64,000 nucleotides of DNA from Paracoccaceae bacterium (GCA_024304985.1 JAMWZC010000010.1:62001-126000), one strand, 5' to 3'; shown: positions 9,340-17,782, counted from the stretch's first letter. Translations and numbers: made by a program. The notes: a model not told the origin generated them from the letters alone.

Positions 9340-9368
9340 AAGGCCCGGAGGAAACTCCGGGCCTTTTT
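9340..9368. terminator. bidirectional rho-independent terminator
   Basis: An 11-bp GC-rich stem (AAGGCCCGGAG at 9340-9350, CTCCGGGCCTT at 9355-9365) with loop GAAA is followed by T's on the plus strand. The minus strand also has a T-rich tail (TTTTGTTTG). It sits between the convergent TRAP receptor and TRAP permease genes and can stop transcription from both sides. Confidence 0.85.
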
Positions 9369-9396
9369 CCGTGTCACACGATCCCGCGCGCCTGCG

Positions 9397-10785
9397 TCAA
9401 TACAGAACCGACGGCAGCCATGTCACGATACCGGGGAAGATGAACAACAAGGCAATCGCCACGATCTGCAGGATCACGAAGGGCACCGCGCCGCGATAGA
9501 TCTGCATGGTCGAAATCGAATTCGGCGCCACGCCCCGCAGGTAGAACAGCGCAAACCCGAAGGGCGGCGTCAGGAAGGATGTCTGCAGGTTCACCCCCAC
9601 CATCACCCCCAGCCAGACCGGATCGATCCCCAGCCCCAGCAGCACCGGCGCCGTGATCGGGATCACGATGAAGATGATCTCGAACGTGTCCAGAATGAAG
9701 CCCAGCACGAACATGATCACCATGACCGCGATCATCGCCCCCGTGGCGCCACCGGGCAGCCGTGTCAGGAACTCCTCGACCAGATTGTCGCCCCCCATCT
9801 GGCGGAACACGATGGCAAAGATCGACGCCCCGAACAGGATGACAAAGATCATCGAGGTGATCGTCGCCGTCGCCACCGCCGTCTGGCGCAGCACGCCAAA
9901 GCTCAAACGCCAGCGCAGCGCCGCCAGAAGCGTGGCCCCCACAGCCCCGACCGAGGCCGCCTCGGTCGGCGTGGCGATCCCGCCCAGGATCGACCCCAGC
10001 ACGGCCACGATCAGCGCCAGCGGCGGCACGAAGGCGGTCATAATCTCGCGCCCCAGATCCTTGCGATCCTCGGGCGCCACGGGCGTCGCCGGGCAGCTTG
10101 TCGGATCGGTGATCGCCTTGAACACGATGAAGCCCAGATACAGCCCCACCAGCAGCAGCCCCGGAAAGAACGCCCCCGCGAACAGATCCCCCACTGACAC
10201 CGACGTGGGCGCGAAATTGCCCTTGGACATCTGCACCTGCGAATGGATGCCAGCGATCATGTCGCCCATGAAGATCAGCACCGTGGAGGGCGGAATGATC
10301 TGCCCCAGCGTGCCGCTTGCACAGATCACACCCGTCGCCAGCGCAGGCCTGTAGCCCGCCTTCAGCATCGCCGGCAGCGAGATCAGGCCCATCGTGACCA
10401 CCGTCGCGCCCACCACCCCCGTGGATGCCGCCAGCAGCGCCCCCACGATGATCACCGAAATGCCAAGCCCGCCACGCAGATTGCCGAACAGCTTGCCCAT
10501 GGTCAGCAGCAATTGCTCGGCGATGCTGGACCGCTCCAGCATCACGCCCATGAAGATGAACAGCGGCACCGCCACCAGCACCTCATTGGTCATGTAACCG
10601 ATATACCGTCCCGCCAGCGCGCCGAAATTGGACGGATCAAAGACGCCATATTGCATCCCGATCAGCGCAAAGATCAACGATGTGCCGCCAAGGGTGAAGG
10701 CCACCGGAAAGCCCAGCATGAGCATCCCGATGACACCGAAAAACATCAGACCCGCAAGGATCTCGCCGATAAGCACAGGATCCAT
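9397..10785 (-). CDS. TRAP transporter large permease (DctM)
   Basis: 462-residue 12-TM-type permease of the DctM family. Typical segments are visible (GFPVAFTLGG near the start, IPPSTVLIFMGD, and the C-terminal LTPPFGFALFYLRG). It moves the receptor-bound substrate inward using the Na+ gradient together with the small DctQ subunit. ATG 10785 is chosen because GGAGTGA sits about 6 nt upstream; GTG 10794 overlapping the dctQ stop is the alternative. It forms an operon with the upstream dctQ gene. It most likely serves the receptor encoded at 8220-9317 on the other strand. Confidence 0.93.
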   Translation of the reverse strand: MDPVLIGEILAGLMFFGVIGMLMLGFPVAFTLGGTSLIFALIGMQYGVFDPSNFGALAGRYIGYMTNEVLVAVPLFIFMGVMLERSSIAEQLLLTMGKLFGNLRGGLGISVIIVGALLAASTGVVGATVVTMGLISLPAMLKAGYRPALATGVICASGTLGQIIPPSTVLIFMGDMIAGIHSQVQMSKGNFAPTSVSVGDLFAGAFFPGLLLVGLYLGFIVFKAITDPTSCPATPVAPEDRKDLGREIMTAFVPPLALIVAVLGSILGGIATPTEAASVGAVGATLLAALRWRLSFGVLRQTAVATATITSMIFVILFGASIFAIVFRQMGGDNLVEEFLTRLPGGATGAMIAVMVIMFVLGFILDTFEIIFIVIPITAPVLLGLGIDPVWLGVMVGVNLQTSFLTPPFGFALFYLRGVAPNSISTMQIYRGAVPFVILQIVAIALLFIFPGIVTWLPSVLY

Positions 10786-10790
10786 TGCGA

Positions 10791-11342
10791 TCACTCCGTC
10801 TCGTATTTGTAGCGGAAATCTTCCGGGATCAGATCCTCGCGCCGCGCCAGGATCAGGATCGACCGGATCAGCATGGCGATCCCCTGCATCGCAACCAATC
10901 CGGCAAAGGCCAGAATGAAGCTCCGCAGCACGAACAGCCCCGGCATCCCGCCGACATTGGCCGAGGCCTCGAACCGCCCCCAGGACCGCATCACATTGGT
11001 GAAGGAATAGGTCCAGACGATATACATGAAGGGCAACAGGAAGATCAGCACGCCGATCAGGTCCATGATTGCCTTCGCCCGGGTCGAGGCCGTGCGAAAG
11101 AAGATGTCCACCCGCACATGATCATTGCGATACAGCGCAAAGGCCGCCACGGCCGTGAACATGGCCCCGTTCATCCAGACATACAGATCCTGCATCCAGA
11201 GCCGCGTGTTGCCAAAGAAATACCGCTCGATCACCACCCAGAAACACACAGCGAAAATGCCCACGGCCAGCCACGAGAATGTATGGCCCACGATGATGTT
11301 GATCCGGTTGATCACCCGCATCAGGATGGCAAGATATGCCAC
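10791..11342 (-). CDS. TRAP transporter small permease (DctQ)
   Basis: 183-residue membrane protein with four hydrophobic segments, the DctQ layout. The conserved region CFWVVIERYFFGN and LYVWMNGAMFTAVA fits the family. It forms the small integral subunit that pairs with DctM. It is first in the dctQM operon, and its stop falls just before the dctM start. A GGAGGAACC ribosome site precedes ATG 11342. Confidence 0.9.
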   Translation of the reverse strand: MAYLAILMRVINRINIIVGHTFSWLAVGIFAVCFWVVIERYFFGNTRLWMQDLYVWMNGAMFTAVAAFALYRNDHVRVDIFFRTASTRAKAIMDLIGVLIFLLPFMYIVWTYSFTNVMRSWGRFEASANVGGMPGLFVLRSFILAFAGLVAMQGIAMLIRSILILARREDLIPEDFRYKYETE

Positions 11343-11716
11343 GTCGGTTCCTCCTTCTGATCCCCTCGGCAGCCCGCGCCACCTTGGGAAAGGGACAGTG
11401 CCCCTTCCCGCTCGGCCCCAGCGTATGGGCTGTCTGGCCCCCTCTCGTCAACCGCAATCCGACTGAAATCATCGGCTTTCCGGGCTGCCACGCGGCGCGC
11501 CTCAGGTGCGGGACAGGGCAGATGGGCTGGCCACGCGCGGGCCGTCTTTCACCGACAAGGACTGTCGCGGCCCACAGGATGCGACACCCCGAAACTGCCT
11601 GAAAAACAGGCAACACCGCCACAGAACAAGGCAACGGTGCCGCGTCCCCCCTTGCCTTGGCAGGCCGGGTCACGCCATCCTCTGCCCGGAACAGCAGCCA
11701 CGCCATCAGGTCCGCC
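11343..11716. other. 374-bp intergenic region, divergent promoters
   Basis: Spacer between divergent dctQ and a hypothetical gene. No convincing small gene, tRNA or terminator was found. It must hold the dctQM promoter on the minus strand, but no clear -35/-10 pair is identified by eye. Confidence 0.5.
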
Positions 11717-12328
11717 ATGACATCCCCGTCCACGCCGCCCGGCATCGGGCACAATCAGGACCCCGCCCCGGTCAGCCTGTGGCATAAGCACATGTGGGAA
11801 CGCGCCCGCGCCGAACAGCCGGACCGACGCCTGCCGCTGGCCGTGGTCAGGATGCGGATGGCGCGGGCCGCGGAACTGGGAATGGGCTATGCCGAATATG
11901 CCGCCCTCTATCGCACGGCGGGGCGCGATCCGGCGGGGCTTCTCTTCACCCCCGGCGCGCTGCACCTGCGTCTGAAACGGCGGCTGGAAATCCCCGATAC
12001 AGTGCGCAGCCATCTGGCGCGACTGGGGACCTGTCATCTGCTGGCCCTCGCGCCCGAGGGCGAACACCCCACGGAATTTCTGGAAGAACTGCGCGAGGTG
12101 TCGAACCTGCCCTTCGCGGCGGCGGCGGCCATGCCTGCGGCCACGGCGCCCTGGCCGGTGCTGGCCAGCGTCGTGCGCGCCGCACTCGACCCGCTGCGCC
12201 TGCCCGGCACGGCCATCGCCCTCATCGGCGCGGCGGCCTCCGAGGCGCGGCTTTGCGACAGCCTTGTCACGGCGGGGCGGCTGGCAGGCGTGCTGGACCG
12301 CGACACCTATTTCCGCCCCGCCGCCTGA
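11717..12328 (+). CDS. conserved hypothetical protein
   Basis: 203-residue predicted cytoplasmic protein without a signal peptide or membrane segment. The N-terminus MTSPSTPPGIGHNQ is followed by an alpha-helical region rich in Arg/Ala and a C-terminal Ala-rich part. I do not recognise a domain. The codon use is typical of the genome, with G/C at third positions, which supports it being real. Earlier in-frame starts exist (11657), but ATG 11717 is preferred because the protein-like composition begins there. It is followed tail-to-tail (4 nt) by the YghU-like gene. Confidence 0.6.
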   Translation: MTSPSTPPGIGHNQDPAPVSLWHKHMWERARAEQPDRRLPLAVVRMRMARAAELGMGYAEYAALYRTAGRDPAGLLFTPGALHLRLKRRLEIPDTVRSHLARLGTCHLLALAPEGEHPTEFLEELREVSNLPFAAAAAMPAATAPWPVLASVVRAALDPLRLPGTAIALIGAAASEARLCDSLVTAGRLAGVLDRDTYFRPAA

Positions 12329-12332
12329 CGGA

Positions 12333-13199
12333 TCAGGCTGTTTCGTTCGCGATCTTGTCCTGCGTGCGCAGATCGAAATCGCTGGCGTCATGGCGCTCGT
12401 GCAGTTGCAGCTCCGGCTCGCCGAAGGCCCGGTTCACCATCCGCCCGCGCTTGACCGCAGGGCGCGCGTCGATCTTTTCCGCCCAGGCGACAACATGCGT
12501 GTACGAGGCCACGTCCAGGAACTCGGCCGCATTGTAAAGCCGCCCCAGCACCAACTGCCCATACCAGGCCCAGATCGCCATGTCGGCAATCGTATACTCA
12601 TCCCCCGCCATATAGGCATGTTCCGCCAGATGCCGGTTCAGCACGTCCAGCTGGCGTTTGGCCTCCATCGCGAAACGGTCGATGCAATATTCGATCTTCT
12701 CGGGCGCATAGGCGTAGAAATGGCCAAAGCCACCGCCCAGATAAGGCGCGCTGCCCATCTGCCAGAACAGCCATGACAGGCACTCGGTCCGCGCCGCGTG
12801 ATCCAAAGGCAGGAACGCCCCGAATTTCTCCGCCAGATACAGCAGGATCGCCCCGGATTCGAACACCCGCTGGGGTTTGTCGCCACTGTGATCCATCAGC
12901 GCCGGTATCTTGGAATTCGGATTCACCTCAACGAACCCGCTGCCGAACTGGTCGCCCTCGTTGATGCGGATCAGCCAGGCGTCATACTCGGCCCCCGTGT
13001 GACCTGCGGCCAGCAATTCCTCGAACATCACCGTGACCTTCACGCCATTGGGCGTGGCCAGCGAATACAGCTGGAACGGATGCTTGCCGACCGGCAGCGC
13101 CTTGTCATGGGTCGCGCCTGCGGTGGGTTTGTTGATATTGGCGAACTGGCCGCCATTGCCGGGTGTCCATGTCCACACTTTGGGGGGGGTATAGCTCAT
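12333..13199 (-). CDS. yghU: YghU-type glutathione S-transferase / disulfide-bond oxidoreductase
   Basis: 288-residue Ure2p-like GST. The N-terminal extension (MSYTPPKVWTW, then GGQFANINKPTAGATH) and the thioredoxin-like core with VEVNPNSKIPAL and FESGAILLYLAEKF are characteristic of YghU, which binds two glutathiones and reduces disulfides or hydroperoxides. The C-terminal helical GST domain follows from about residue 140. The length equals that of the E. coli protein. It is monocistronic, tail-to-tail with a hypothetical gene. The physiological substrate is unknown. Confidence 0.9.
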   Translation of the reverse strand: MSYTPPKVWTWTPGNGGQFANINKPTAGATHDKALPVGKHPFQLYSLATPNGVKVTVMFEELLAAGHTGAEYDAWLIRINEGDQFGSGFVEVNPNSKIPALMDHSGDKPQRVFESGAILLYLAEKFGAFLPLDHAARTECLSWLFWQMGSAPYLGGGFGHFYAYAPEKIEYCIDRFAMEAKRQLDVLNRHLAEHAYMAGDEYTIADMAIWAWYGQLVLGRLYNAAEFLDVASYTHVVAWAEKIDARPAVKRGRMVNRAFGEPELQLHERHDASDFDLRTQDKIANETA

Positions 13200-13291
13200 C
13201 TCTCACTCTCGCTTCGTTACGGGGTCTGGCCGCAACCTAGGCCAAGCTGCGACAAAGTGCACCCCTTCCCCGAACGCAGTTGCGTGAGGAC

Positions 13292-13732
13292 TCAGTGCTC
13301 CCTTTCCGGATGCCAATAGCGCTGCATCATCAGATAGGTGAAAGAGGCCGACCACGTGATCAGCAGGAACCCGTTCAAGGCTTCCAACCCCACGATGATG
13401 CGGATGGGCCCGACAGGGTGCACCTCGCCAATCCCCAGCGTGGTGTAACTTGTCAGCGAGAAATAGAAATAATCCGTCACCGTCCCGGTAAACAGCCCCT
13501 CGATGCTGCCGAACACCGGAAAGTGCAGCAGCGCGGCATAGGCCGCCGCATATAGACCCACCTCAAGGATATGCCCGATCAGACAGGCCACGATCACCAC
13601 CAGAACGCGCTGCCGCGCCCGGATGGGCAGATCCGGCAGCATCTTGCCCGTGATACGCAGAACCTCGTAATGGATCAGAACGGTGGCCCCGATCAGGACC
13701 AAAGCCACCAGCCCGGTCACCAGCAGGATCAT
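13292..13732 (-). CDS. small ion-channel-domain membrane protein (potassium-channel-like)
   Basis: 146-residue membrane protein. A hydrophobic N-terminal segment (2-22), a second segment (about 43-70), a pore-helix-like stretch FYFSLTSYTTLGIG (filter TTLGIG at 97-102) and a last segment (110-135) match the two-TM ion channel domain (Ion_trans_2). The usual TVGYG filter is replaced by TLGIG, so K+ selectivity is uncertain. There is no cytoplasmic RCK domain. It lies between the GST and acyl-CoA synthetase genes on the same strand (34 nt from the latter's stop). Confidence 0.75.
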   Translation of the reverse strand: MILLVTGLVALVLIGATVLIHYEVLRITGKMLPDLPIRARQRVLVVIVACLIGHILEVGLYAAAYAALLHFPVFGSIEGLFTGTVTDYFYFSLTSYTTLGIGEVHPVGPIRIIVGLEALNGFLLITWSASFTYLMMQRYWHPEREH

Positions 13733-13766
13733 GCAGCCCGCCCCAACACCTCAGGCCGCGGCCTGA

Positions 13767-15650
13767 TCACTCGGCCCATTCCCAAGGCCGGGTGAAGGCC
13801 CCCAGAACATGCCCCACTTCCTCGTCATGCACCACGCCGGTGCGCCGCACCCGCGCCACCAGACCGCGCTTCTTGTCGTCCACGACCTCCACGACCTGCG
13901 CGTTCATCTTCGCCTCGTCCAGCGCGGCATTGTAGACACGCGTGATCGCACGCTTGCGCAGATCGGGCTTGAACACCTTGCCCACCGCCGTTTTCGGCAG
14001 TTCCGCCAGAACTTCGACATGTTTCGGCTGCGCCGCCCGCTCATGCACATGCACGCGGCAATGCTCGACCAGTTCCGCCCCCGTCACGGTCGCGCCCGCC
14101 ACCAGTTCGACATAGGCGCAGGGCAATTCCCCCGCATGGGCATCCGGCTGTCCGATCGCGCCCGCAAAGGCCACGTCCTTATGCGCCAGCAAGGCCTCCT
14201 CGATCTCGGCGGGGTCGATATTGTGCCCGCCCCGGATGATCAGATCCTTGGCCCGCCCCGTGATCCACATATAGCCATCCGGGTCGATCCGGCCCAGATC
14301 GCCGGTCCGCAGATACTTGCCATAATGGTAAAGATCGCGGTTCTTGTCCTCTTCGGTATAGGTGTTGCCCGCCCAGACACCGGGGCTGGCGATACAGATC
14401 TCGCCCACCTCGTCCACCGCGCAATCCACCACATCGCCGCCCACGGTCTTGAGGATCTTCACATCCGTATAGGGGAAGCGGATACCGACCGACCCCACCT
14501 TCTTCTCGCCATCCACCGGGTTCACGGACACAAGGCAGGTCGCCTCGGTCAGACCATAGCCCTCGACGATGGTCACCCCCGTCGCCGCCTCGAACCGCTT
14601 GAACAGTTCCAGCGGCAGCGGCGCCGAGCCCGAGAACGAGGTCTTCACACTCGACACATCCGCATTGACCGGCCGCTGCATCAGCGCCGAAATCGCGGTG
14701 GGCACGGTGATGATGAAGGTGATCTTCCAGCGCTCGATCAGCTTCCAGAAATTGTCGAACACGCCTTCCCCGCGATATCCCGCAGGTGTCGGAAACACCA
14801 CATGCGCGCCGGATTTCACCACCGCCATCAGGATCACATGACAGGCGAACACATGAAACAGCGGCAAGGGGCAGATCACGTTATCCTCCGGCGTGAACAG
14901 CAAGGTGCCCCCCAGCCAGCCGTTATAGATGATCCCCGAATAGCGATGCTGCGCCACCTTGGGCATGCCCGTCGTGCCGCCCGTGTGGAAATAGGCCGCG
15001 ACCCGGTCCCCCGCACTGTCGGCAAAGGACAGCGTCTTGGACTGGCGCGCCACCTCGGCGTTGAAATCCTTGACATCGGCATGATGGTTGCCGGGGTTCT
15101 TGGGCCGCACCAGCGGCACGATCCACGATTTCGGCGGCGTCAGATAGCGGTTCAGATCGACCTCAAGCACCGTATGCACGCCGGGTGCATGGCGCACGGC
15201 CTCGGCCGTCTTTTGCGCCACATCGGTCTTGGGAAAGGCTTTCAGCGTGACCACGACCTTCGCCTTCGTCTCCCGCAGTATCGAGGCGATCTGTTCGGGT
15301 TCCAGCAGCGGGTTGATCGGGTTGATGATCCCCGCAATCGCGCCCCCCAGAATGGTCAGCACCGTCTCGTTGCAATTGGGCAGGACACAAGCGACCACAT
15401 CCCCCTCGCCGATCCCCAATGACCGGAACAGGTTCGCCGTCTGACAGGTCTTCTCATGCAGCTGCGTCCATGTCAGCGTCTCCGCCTTGTCGGTCGGCCC
15501 GCTCAGCAGTTGAAAGGTGACAGCCTTGCCCAAAGGCACCTTGTCCCGCGTCTGGGACAGCATCTGGTAAAGCGTCTTGGGCACGTCCCGGTCAGCCCAG
15601 GGCATTTCCTGCTCAAGCGCAAGCGTATCGGCAACAGATGCAAAACCCAT
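13767..15650 (-). CDS. AMP-forming acyl-CoA synthetase
   Basis: 627-residue member of the ANL (adenylate-forming) family, which activates a carboxylic acid to acyl-AMP and then acyl-CoA. Visible motifs are the phosphate loop YFHTGGTTGMPKVAQH, the aromatic/YGLTEAT motif, TGDLGRIDPDGYMWITGRAKD, and a C-terminal Lys in PKTAVGKVFKPDLRK. ATG 15650 is selected because GGGAGGACCGAG lies just upstream and the open frame before it encodes low-complexity sequence. Length and the C-terminal half resemble fatty-acid-type ligases, but the substrate cannot be stated. Confidence 0.88.
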   Translation of the reverse strand: MGFASVADTLALEQEMPWADRDVPKTLYQMLSQTRDKVPLGKAVTFQLLSGPTDKAETLTWTQLHEKTCQTANLFRSLGIGEGDVVACVLPNCNETVLTILGGAIAGIINPINPLLEPEQIASILRETKAKVVVTLKAFPKTDVAQKTAEAVRHAPGVHTVLEVDLNRYLTPPKSWIVPLVRPKNPGNHHADVKDFNAEVARQSKTLSFADSAGDRVAAYFHTGGTTGMPKVAQHRYSGIIYNGWLGGTLLFTPEDNVICPLPLFHVFACHVILMAVVKSGAHVVFPTPAGYRGEGVFDNFWKLIERWKITFIITVPTAISALMQRPVNADVSSVKTSFSGSAPLPLELFKRFEAATGVTIVEGYGLTEATCLVSVNPVDGEKKVGSVGIRFPYTDVKILKTVGGDVVDCAVDEVGEICIASPGVWAGNTYTEEDKNRDLYHYGKYLRTGDLGRIDPDGYMWITGRAKDLIIRGGHNIDPAEIEEALLAHKDVAFAGAIGQPDAHAGELPCAYVELVAGATVTGAELVEHCRVHVHERAAQPKHVEVLAELPKTAVGKVFKPDLRKRAITRVYNAALDEAKMNAQVVEVVDDKKRGLVARVRRTGVVHDEEVGHVLGAFTRPWEWAE

Positions 15651-15859
15651 CTCGGTCCTCCCACTAGGGCCGCATGGCGGCCCGCACCTCATCCTCGGGG
15701 TATAATGTGAAAGGGTTTGCGTCAGGTTACAAGTGTTCAGCGCCAAAGGTGGCGTGACGTTAGCATGGCTTGCGTCATCCGGAACGGCCCGCCGCCCCCT
15801 CTCGCGCCCGGTGTTGCGCCATGCTACCACGACCCCATCAGCAAGAGGAGGAAGACCCC

Positions 15860-16396
15860 ATGACCCCATCCCGTGTTCCCGAAGCCCTGTTTCGCACGCG
15901 GGTGCGCAATCCCGCACTGCCCGGTGACAACCCCTTTGAATGGCGCGACGTCACCACCGCCGAGGTTTTCGCAGGCAAGCGCGTGGTCCTCTTCGCCGTC
16001 CCCGGTGCCTTCACCCCGGCCTGTTCCGAAAGCCACCTGCCCGGCTTCGAACGGCTCCATGACGACTTCATCGCCCTTGGCGTGGACGAGGTGATCTGCC
16101 TTGCCGTCAATGACGCCTTCATCATGCACCAATGGGCGCGCAGCCAGAGCATCGCAAAGGTCCGCATGCTGCCCGATGGAAATGGCGAATTCACCCGCAA
16201 GATGGGCATGCTGGTAGACCGCTCCAGCACCGGCATGGGCCTGCGCAGCTGGCGCTACGCCATGCTGGTCGAGGATGGCGAGATCGTGAAACTCTTCGCC
16301 GAACCCGAGCTGCGCGACAACCCGCCCGGCGTGCCGGTCACCGTCTCGGACGCGCAAACCATGCTGGATTTTATCCGCAGTCGATACGCACCGTAG
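15860..16396 (+). CDS. peroxiredoxin, Prx5-like
   Basis: 178-residue thioredoxin-fold peroxidase. The peroxidatic motif PGAFTPACSESHLPGF carries C55, and the later segments VNDAFIMHQWA and RSWRYAMLVEDGEI are typical of the Prx5/glutaredoxin-dependent peroxiredoxin group, which reduces H2O2 and alkyl hydroperoxides. ATG 15860 follows GAGGAGG (15845-15851). The last two codons (CCG TAG) lie inside the 78-bp repeat at 16391-16468, so the repeat supplies the final Pro and the stop. Confidence 0.93.
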   Translation: MTPSRVPEALFRTRVRNPALPGDNPFEWRDVTTAEVFAGKRVVLFAVPGAFTPACSESHLPGFERLHDDFIALGVDEVICLAVNDAFIMHQWARSQSIAKVRMLPDGNGEFTRKMGMLVDRSSTGMGLRSWRYAMLVEDGEIVKLFAEPELRDNPPGVPVTVSDAQTMLDFIRSRYAP

Positions 16397-16468
16397 GGTG
16401 CGTGCTTGCACGCACCATTTGTTGATGCGGAGGGCGGGACGTGGTGCGTGCAAGCACGCACCCTACGG
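16391..16468. repeat. 78-bp double-hairpin repeat, copy 1
   Basis: The outer 26-nt arms (16391-16416 and 16443-16468) are perfect inverted repeats. Each arm is itself self-complementary around a TT or AA centre (GGTGCGTGC / GCACGCACC), so the element can fold as one long cruciform or as two small hairpins. The 26-nt middle (16417-16442) is not symmetrical. An identical copy is at 17025-17102. It looks like a REP/BIME- or MITE-like palindromic element. It overlaps the 3' end of the peroxiredoxin gene. Confidence 0.9.
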
Positions 16469-16752
16469 CTGCTGTCACCCGGCAATGCCAGCGGATCGGC
16501 AAGGTTGCGTCACCGCGGATATGGGCATCGTGGCCACAAAACACCCGTGACACGCTGGCCGCCCGCCCCCCACCCCGCAGCACAGTCCACCGGTTGATCC
16601 GATGCCGCCAGTTGGGACTCGTGACCACGCCTGACCGGCGGCTGATCGCGCGGCCGCTCGCGGATGTTTCACCCAATCAACCGTTGAAAACCCGCAGCCA
16701 CTCCTTACCTGCAAAGGGACAAAAAGTTGTATGGTTGAGGAAGGGAAATCAC

Positions 16753-17001
16753 ATGCAATGCCCTGTAGACGGAGAAGTGCTCGTCATCGCCGAACGTAGC
16801 GGTGTCGAGATCGACTATTGCCCCAAATGCCGTGGCGTCTGGCTTGATCGTGGCGAGTTGGACAAGATCATCGGCGCGGCAGCGCAAGCGGCTCCGCAAC
16901 CCCCGCAAGCCCTGCAGGGCGGCTATGATCGCGGCTATCAGGACTCGCGCCCGCACAAGAAAAAGCGCGAATCCTTCCTGAGCGATCTTTTCGACTTCTA
17001 A
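16753..17001 (+). CDS. small zf-TFIIB-type zinc-ribbon protein
   Basis: 82-residue cytoplasmic protein. MQCPVDGEVL and YCPKCRGVWLDRGELDKI form the zinc-ribbon typical of the zf-TFIIB family, in the common CPxD...CPxC variant. A basic, Gln/Pro-rich linker and an acidic-aromatic C-terminus (SFLSDLFDF) follow. The function of this family is not established. ATG 16753 is preceded by GAGGAAGGGA. The gene is bracketed by the two identical 78-bp repeats, with 284 bp of apparently non-coding sequence upstream. Confidence 0.8.
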   Translation: MQCPVDGEVLVIAERSGVEIDYCPKCRGVWLDRGELDKIIGAAAQAAPQPPQALQGGYDRGYQDSRPHKKKRESFLSDLFDF

Positions 17002-17024
17002 GGCGGCACAGACCAAGGGATCAG

Positions 17025-17102
17025 CCGTAGGGTGCGTGCTTGCACGCACCATTTGTTGATGCGGAGGGCGGGACGTGGTGCGTGCAAGCACGCACCCTAC
17101 GG
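17025..17102. repeat. 78-bp double-hairpin repeat, copy 2
   Basis: Identical over all 78 bases to the copy at 16391-16468, and the two following bases (CT) also match. The outer 26-nt arms are 17025-17050 and 17077-17102. It starts 23 bp after the stop of the zinc-ribbon gene, so the two copies bracket that gene in direct orientation, 634 bp apart start to start. Confidence 0.9.
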
Positions 17103-17278
17103 CTACTTATGCCCCTGCCAAGACTGCCGCTTCAGGGTGCAGGTTTGCCAAGTCGTCCCTGACCTGCAAGCCCGCGCCCGTGCTGCATCAGACCCGCGAT
17201 CAGCGGCCAGATCACCTTGGATTCGTTAAAAAATTACTAACGCGAGCTACCAAGCTATTGAAATCATTCAATCTGGAG

Positions 17279-17299
17279 AATGTCCCACGATGGGACATT
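17279..17299. promoter_or_regulatory. perfect palindrome, possible operator
   Basis: Nine-base arms AATGTCCCA and TGGGACATT are separated by CGA, in an AT-rich stretch just outside the kbp-like terminator. The size and symmetry suit a dimeric repressor site. There is no T-run after it, so it is not a terminator by itself. The binding protein is unknown. Confidence 0.4.
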
Positions 17300-17303
17300 C
17301 CCC

Positions 17304-17330
17304 AAAACAAAAGGCCGCCCCAAGGCGGCC
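17304..17330 (-). terminator. rho-independent terminator of the kbp-like gene
   Basis: On the minus strand GGCCGCC-TTGG-GGCGGCC forms a 7-bp GC stem (17313-17330) followed by TTTTGTTTT. It begins 23 nt after the stop of the LysM/BON gene. Confidence 0.85.
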
Positions 17331-17353
17331 CCCTGCCCGTCATGCTCTCAGGA

Positions 17354-17782
17354 TCAGGCGGATTTGCCGCCCGGAATCCGCAAGACCTGCCCGGGATAGA
17401 TCTTGTCCGGATGGGTCAGCATCGGCTTGTTGGCCTCGAAAATCTCGTTGTAGCGGTTGGCATTGCCCAGCGTCTTCTTCGCGATGGCCGACAGGGTATC
17501 GCCCTTCTCGACCGTGTGGAACACCGCGTCCTCGGCCTCATCCGCCTCGACCGCCGCGACCCCCTCGACATTGCCCACAGCAAGGATCACCTTCTCACGC
17601 TCCTCGGCGGACAGGGTGCCCCCCGACACCTTGACGGTGTCGCCCTCGACCGTGATCTCGGCGCCCTTGGTATCAAGGCCCAGATCGGCCACTTCCTTCT
17701 TCAGCGCCTCGGCACTGGGCGCAGCCTCACCGCCCCCAGCCACCTTCTTGCCGGATTTCTTCCAGAAATTGAATAGTCCCAT
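17354..17782 (-). CDS. kbp: BON-LysM domain protein, Kbp/YgaU-like potassium-binding protein
   Basis: 142-residue soluble protein that matches the layout of E. coli Kbp (YgaU): start MGLFNFWKKSG, a BON domain (about residues 25-85, with EEREKVILAVGNVEGV), then a LysM domain (VEKGDTLSAIAKKTLGNANRYNEIFEANKPML...KIYPGQVLRIP in segments to the C-terminus). E. coli Kbp is a cytoplasmic K+-binding protein. ATG 17782 is preceded by AGGGGAGGAAC. The length is within a few residues of the E. coli protein. It has its own terminator downstream. Confidence 0.9.
   Translation of the reverse strand: MGLFNFWKKSGKKVAGGGEAAPSAEALKKEVADLGLDTKGAEITVEGDTVKVSGGTLSAEEREKVILAVGNVEGVAAVEADEAEDAVFHTVEKGDTLSAIAKKTLGNANRYNEIFEANKPMLTHPDKIYPGQVLRIPGGKSA

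Noticed and set aside
15651-15917. 89-codon N-terminal extension of the acyl-CoA synthetase frame
   Set aside because: No homology-like sequence, and a good ribosome site sits directly before ATG 15650.
16391-17102. CRISPR array interpretation of the two 78-bp repeats
   Set aside because: Only two copies exist, separated by 556 bp containing a gene, and no cas gene is present. The palindromic structure points to a REP/MITE-like element instead.
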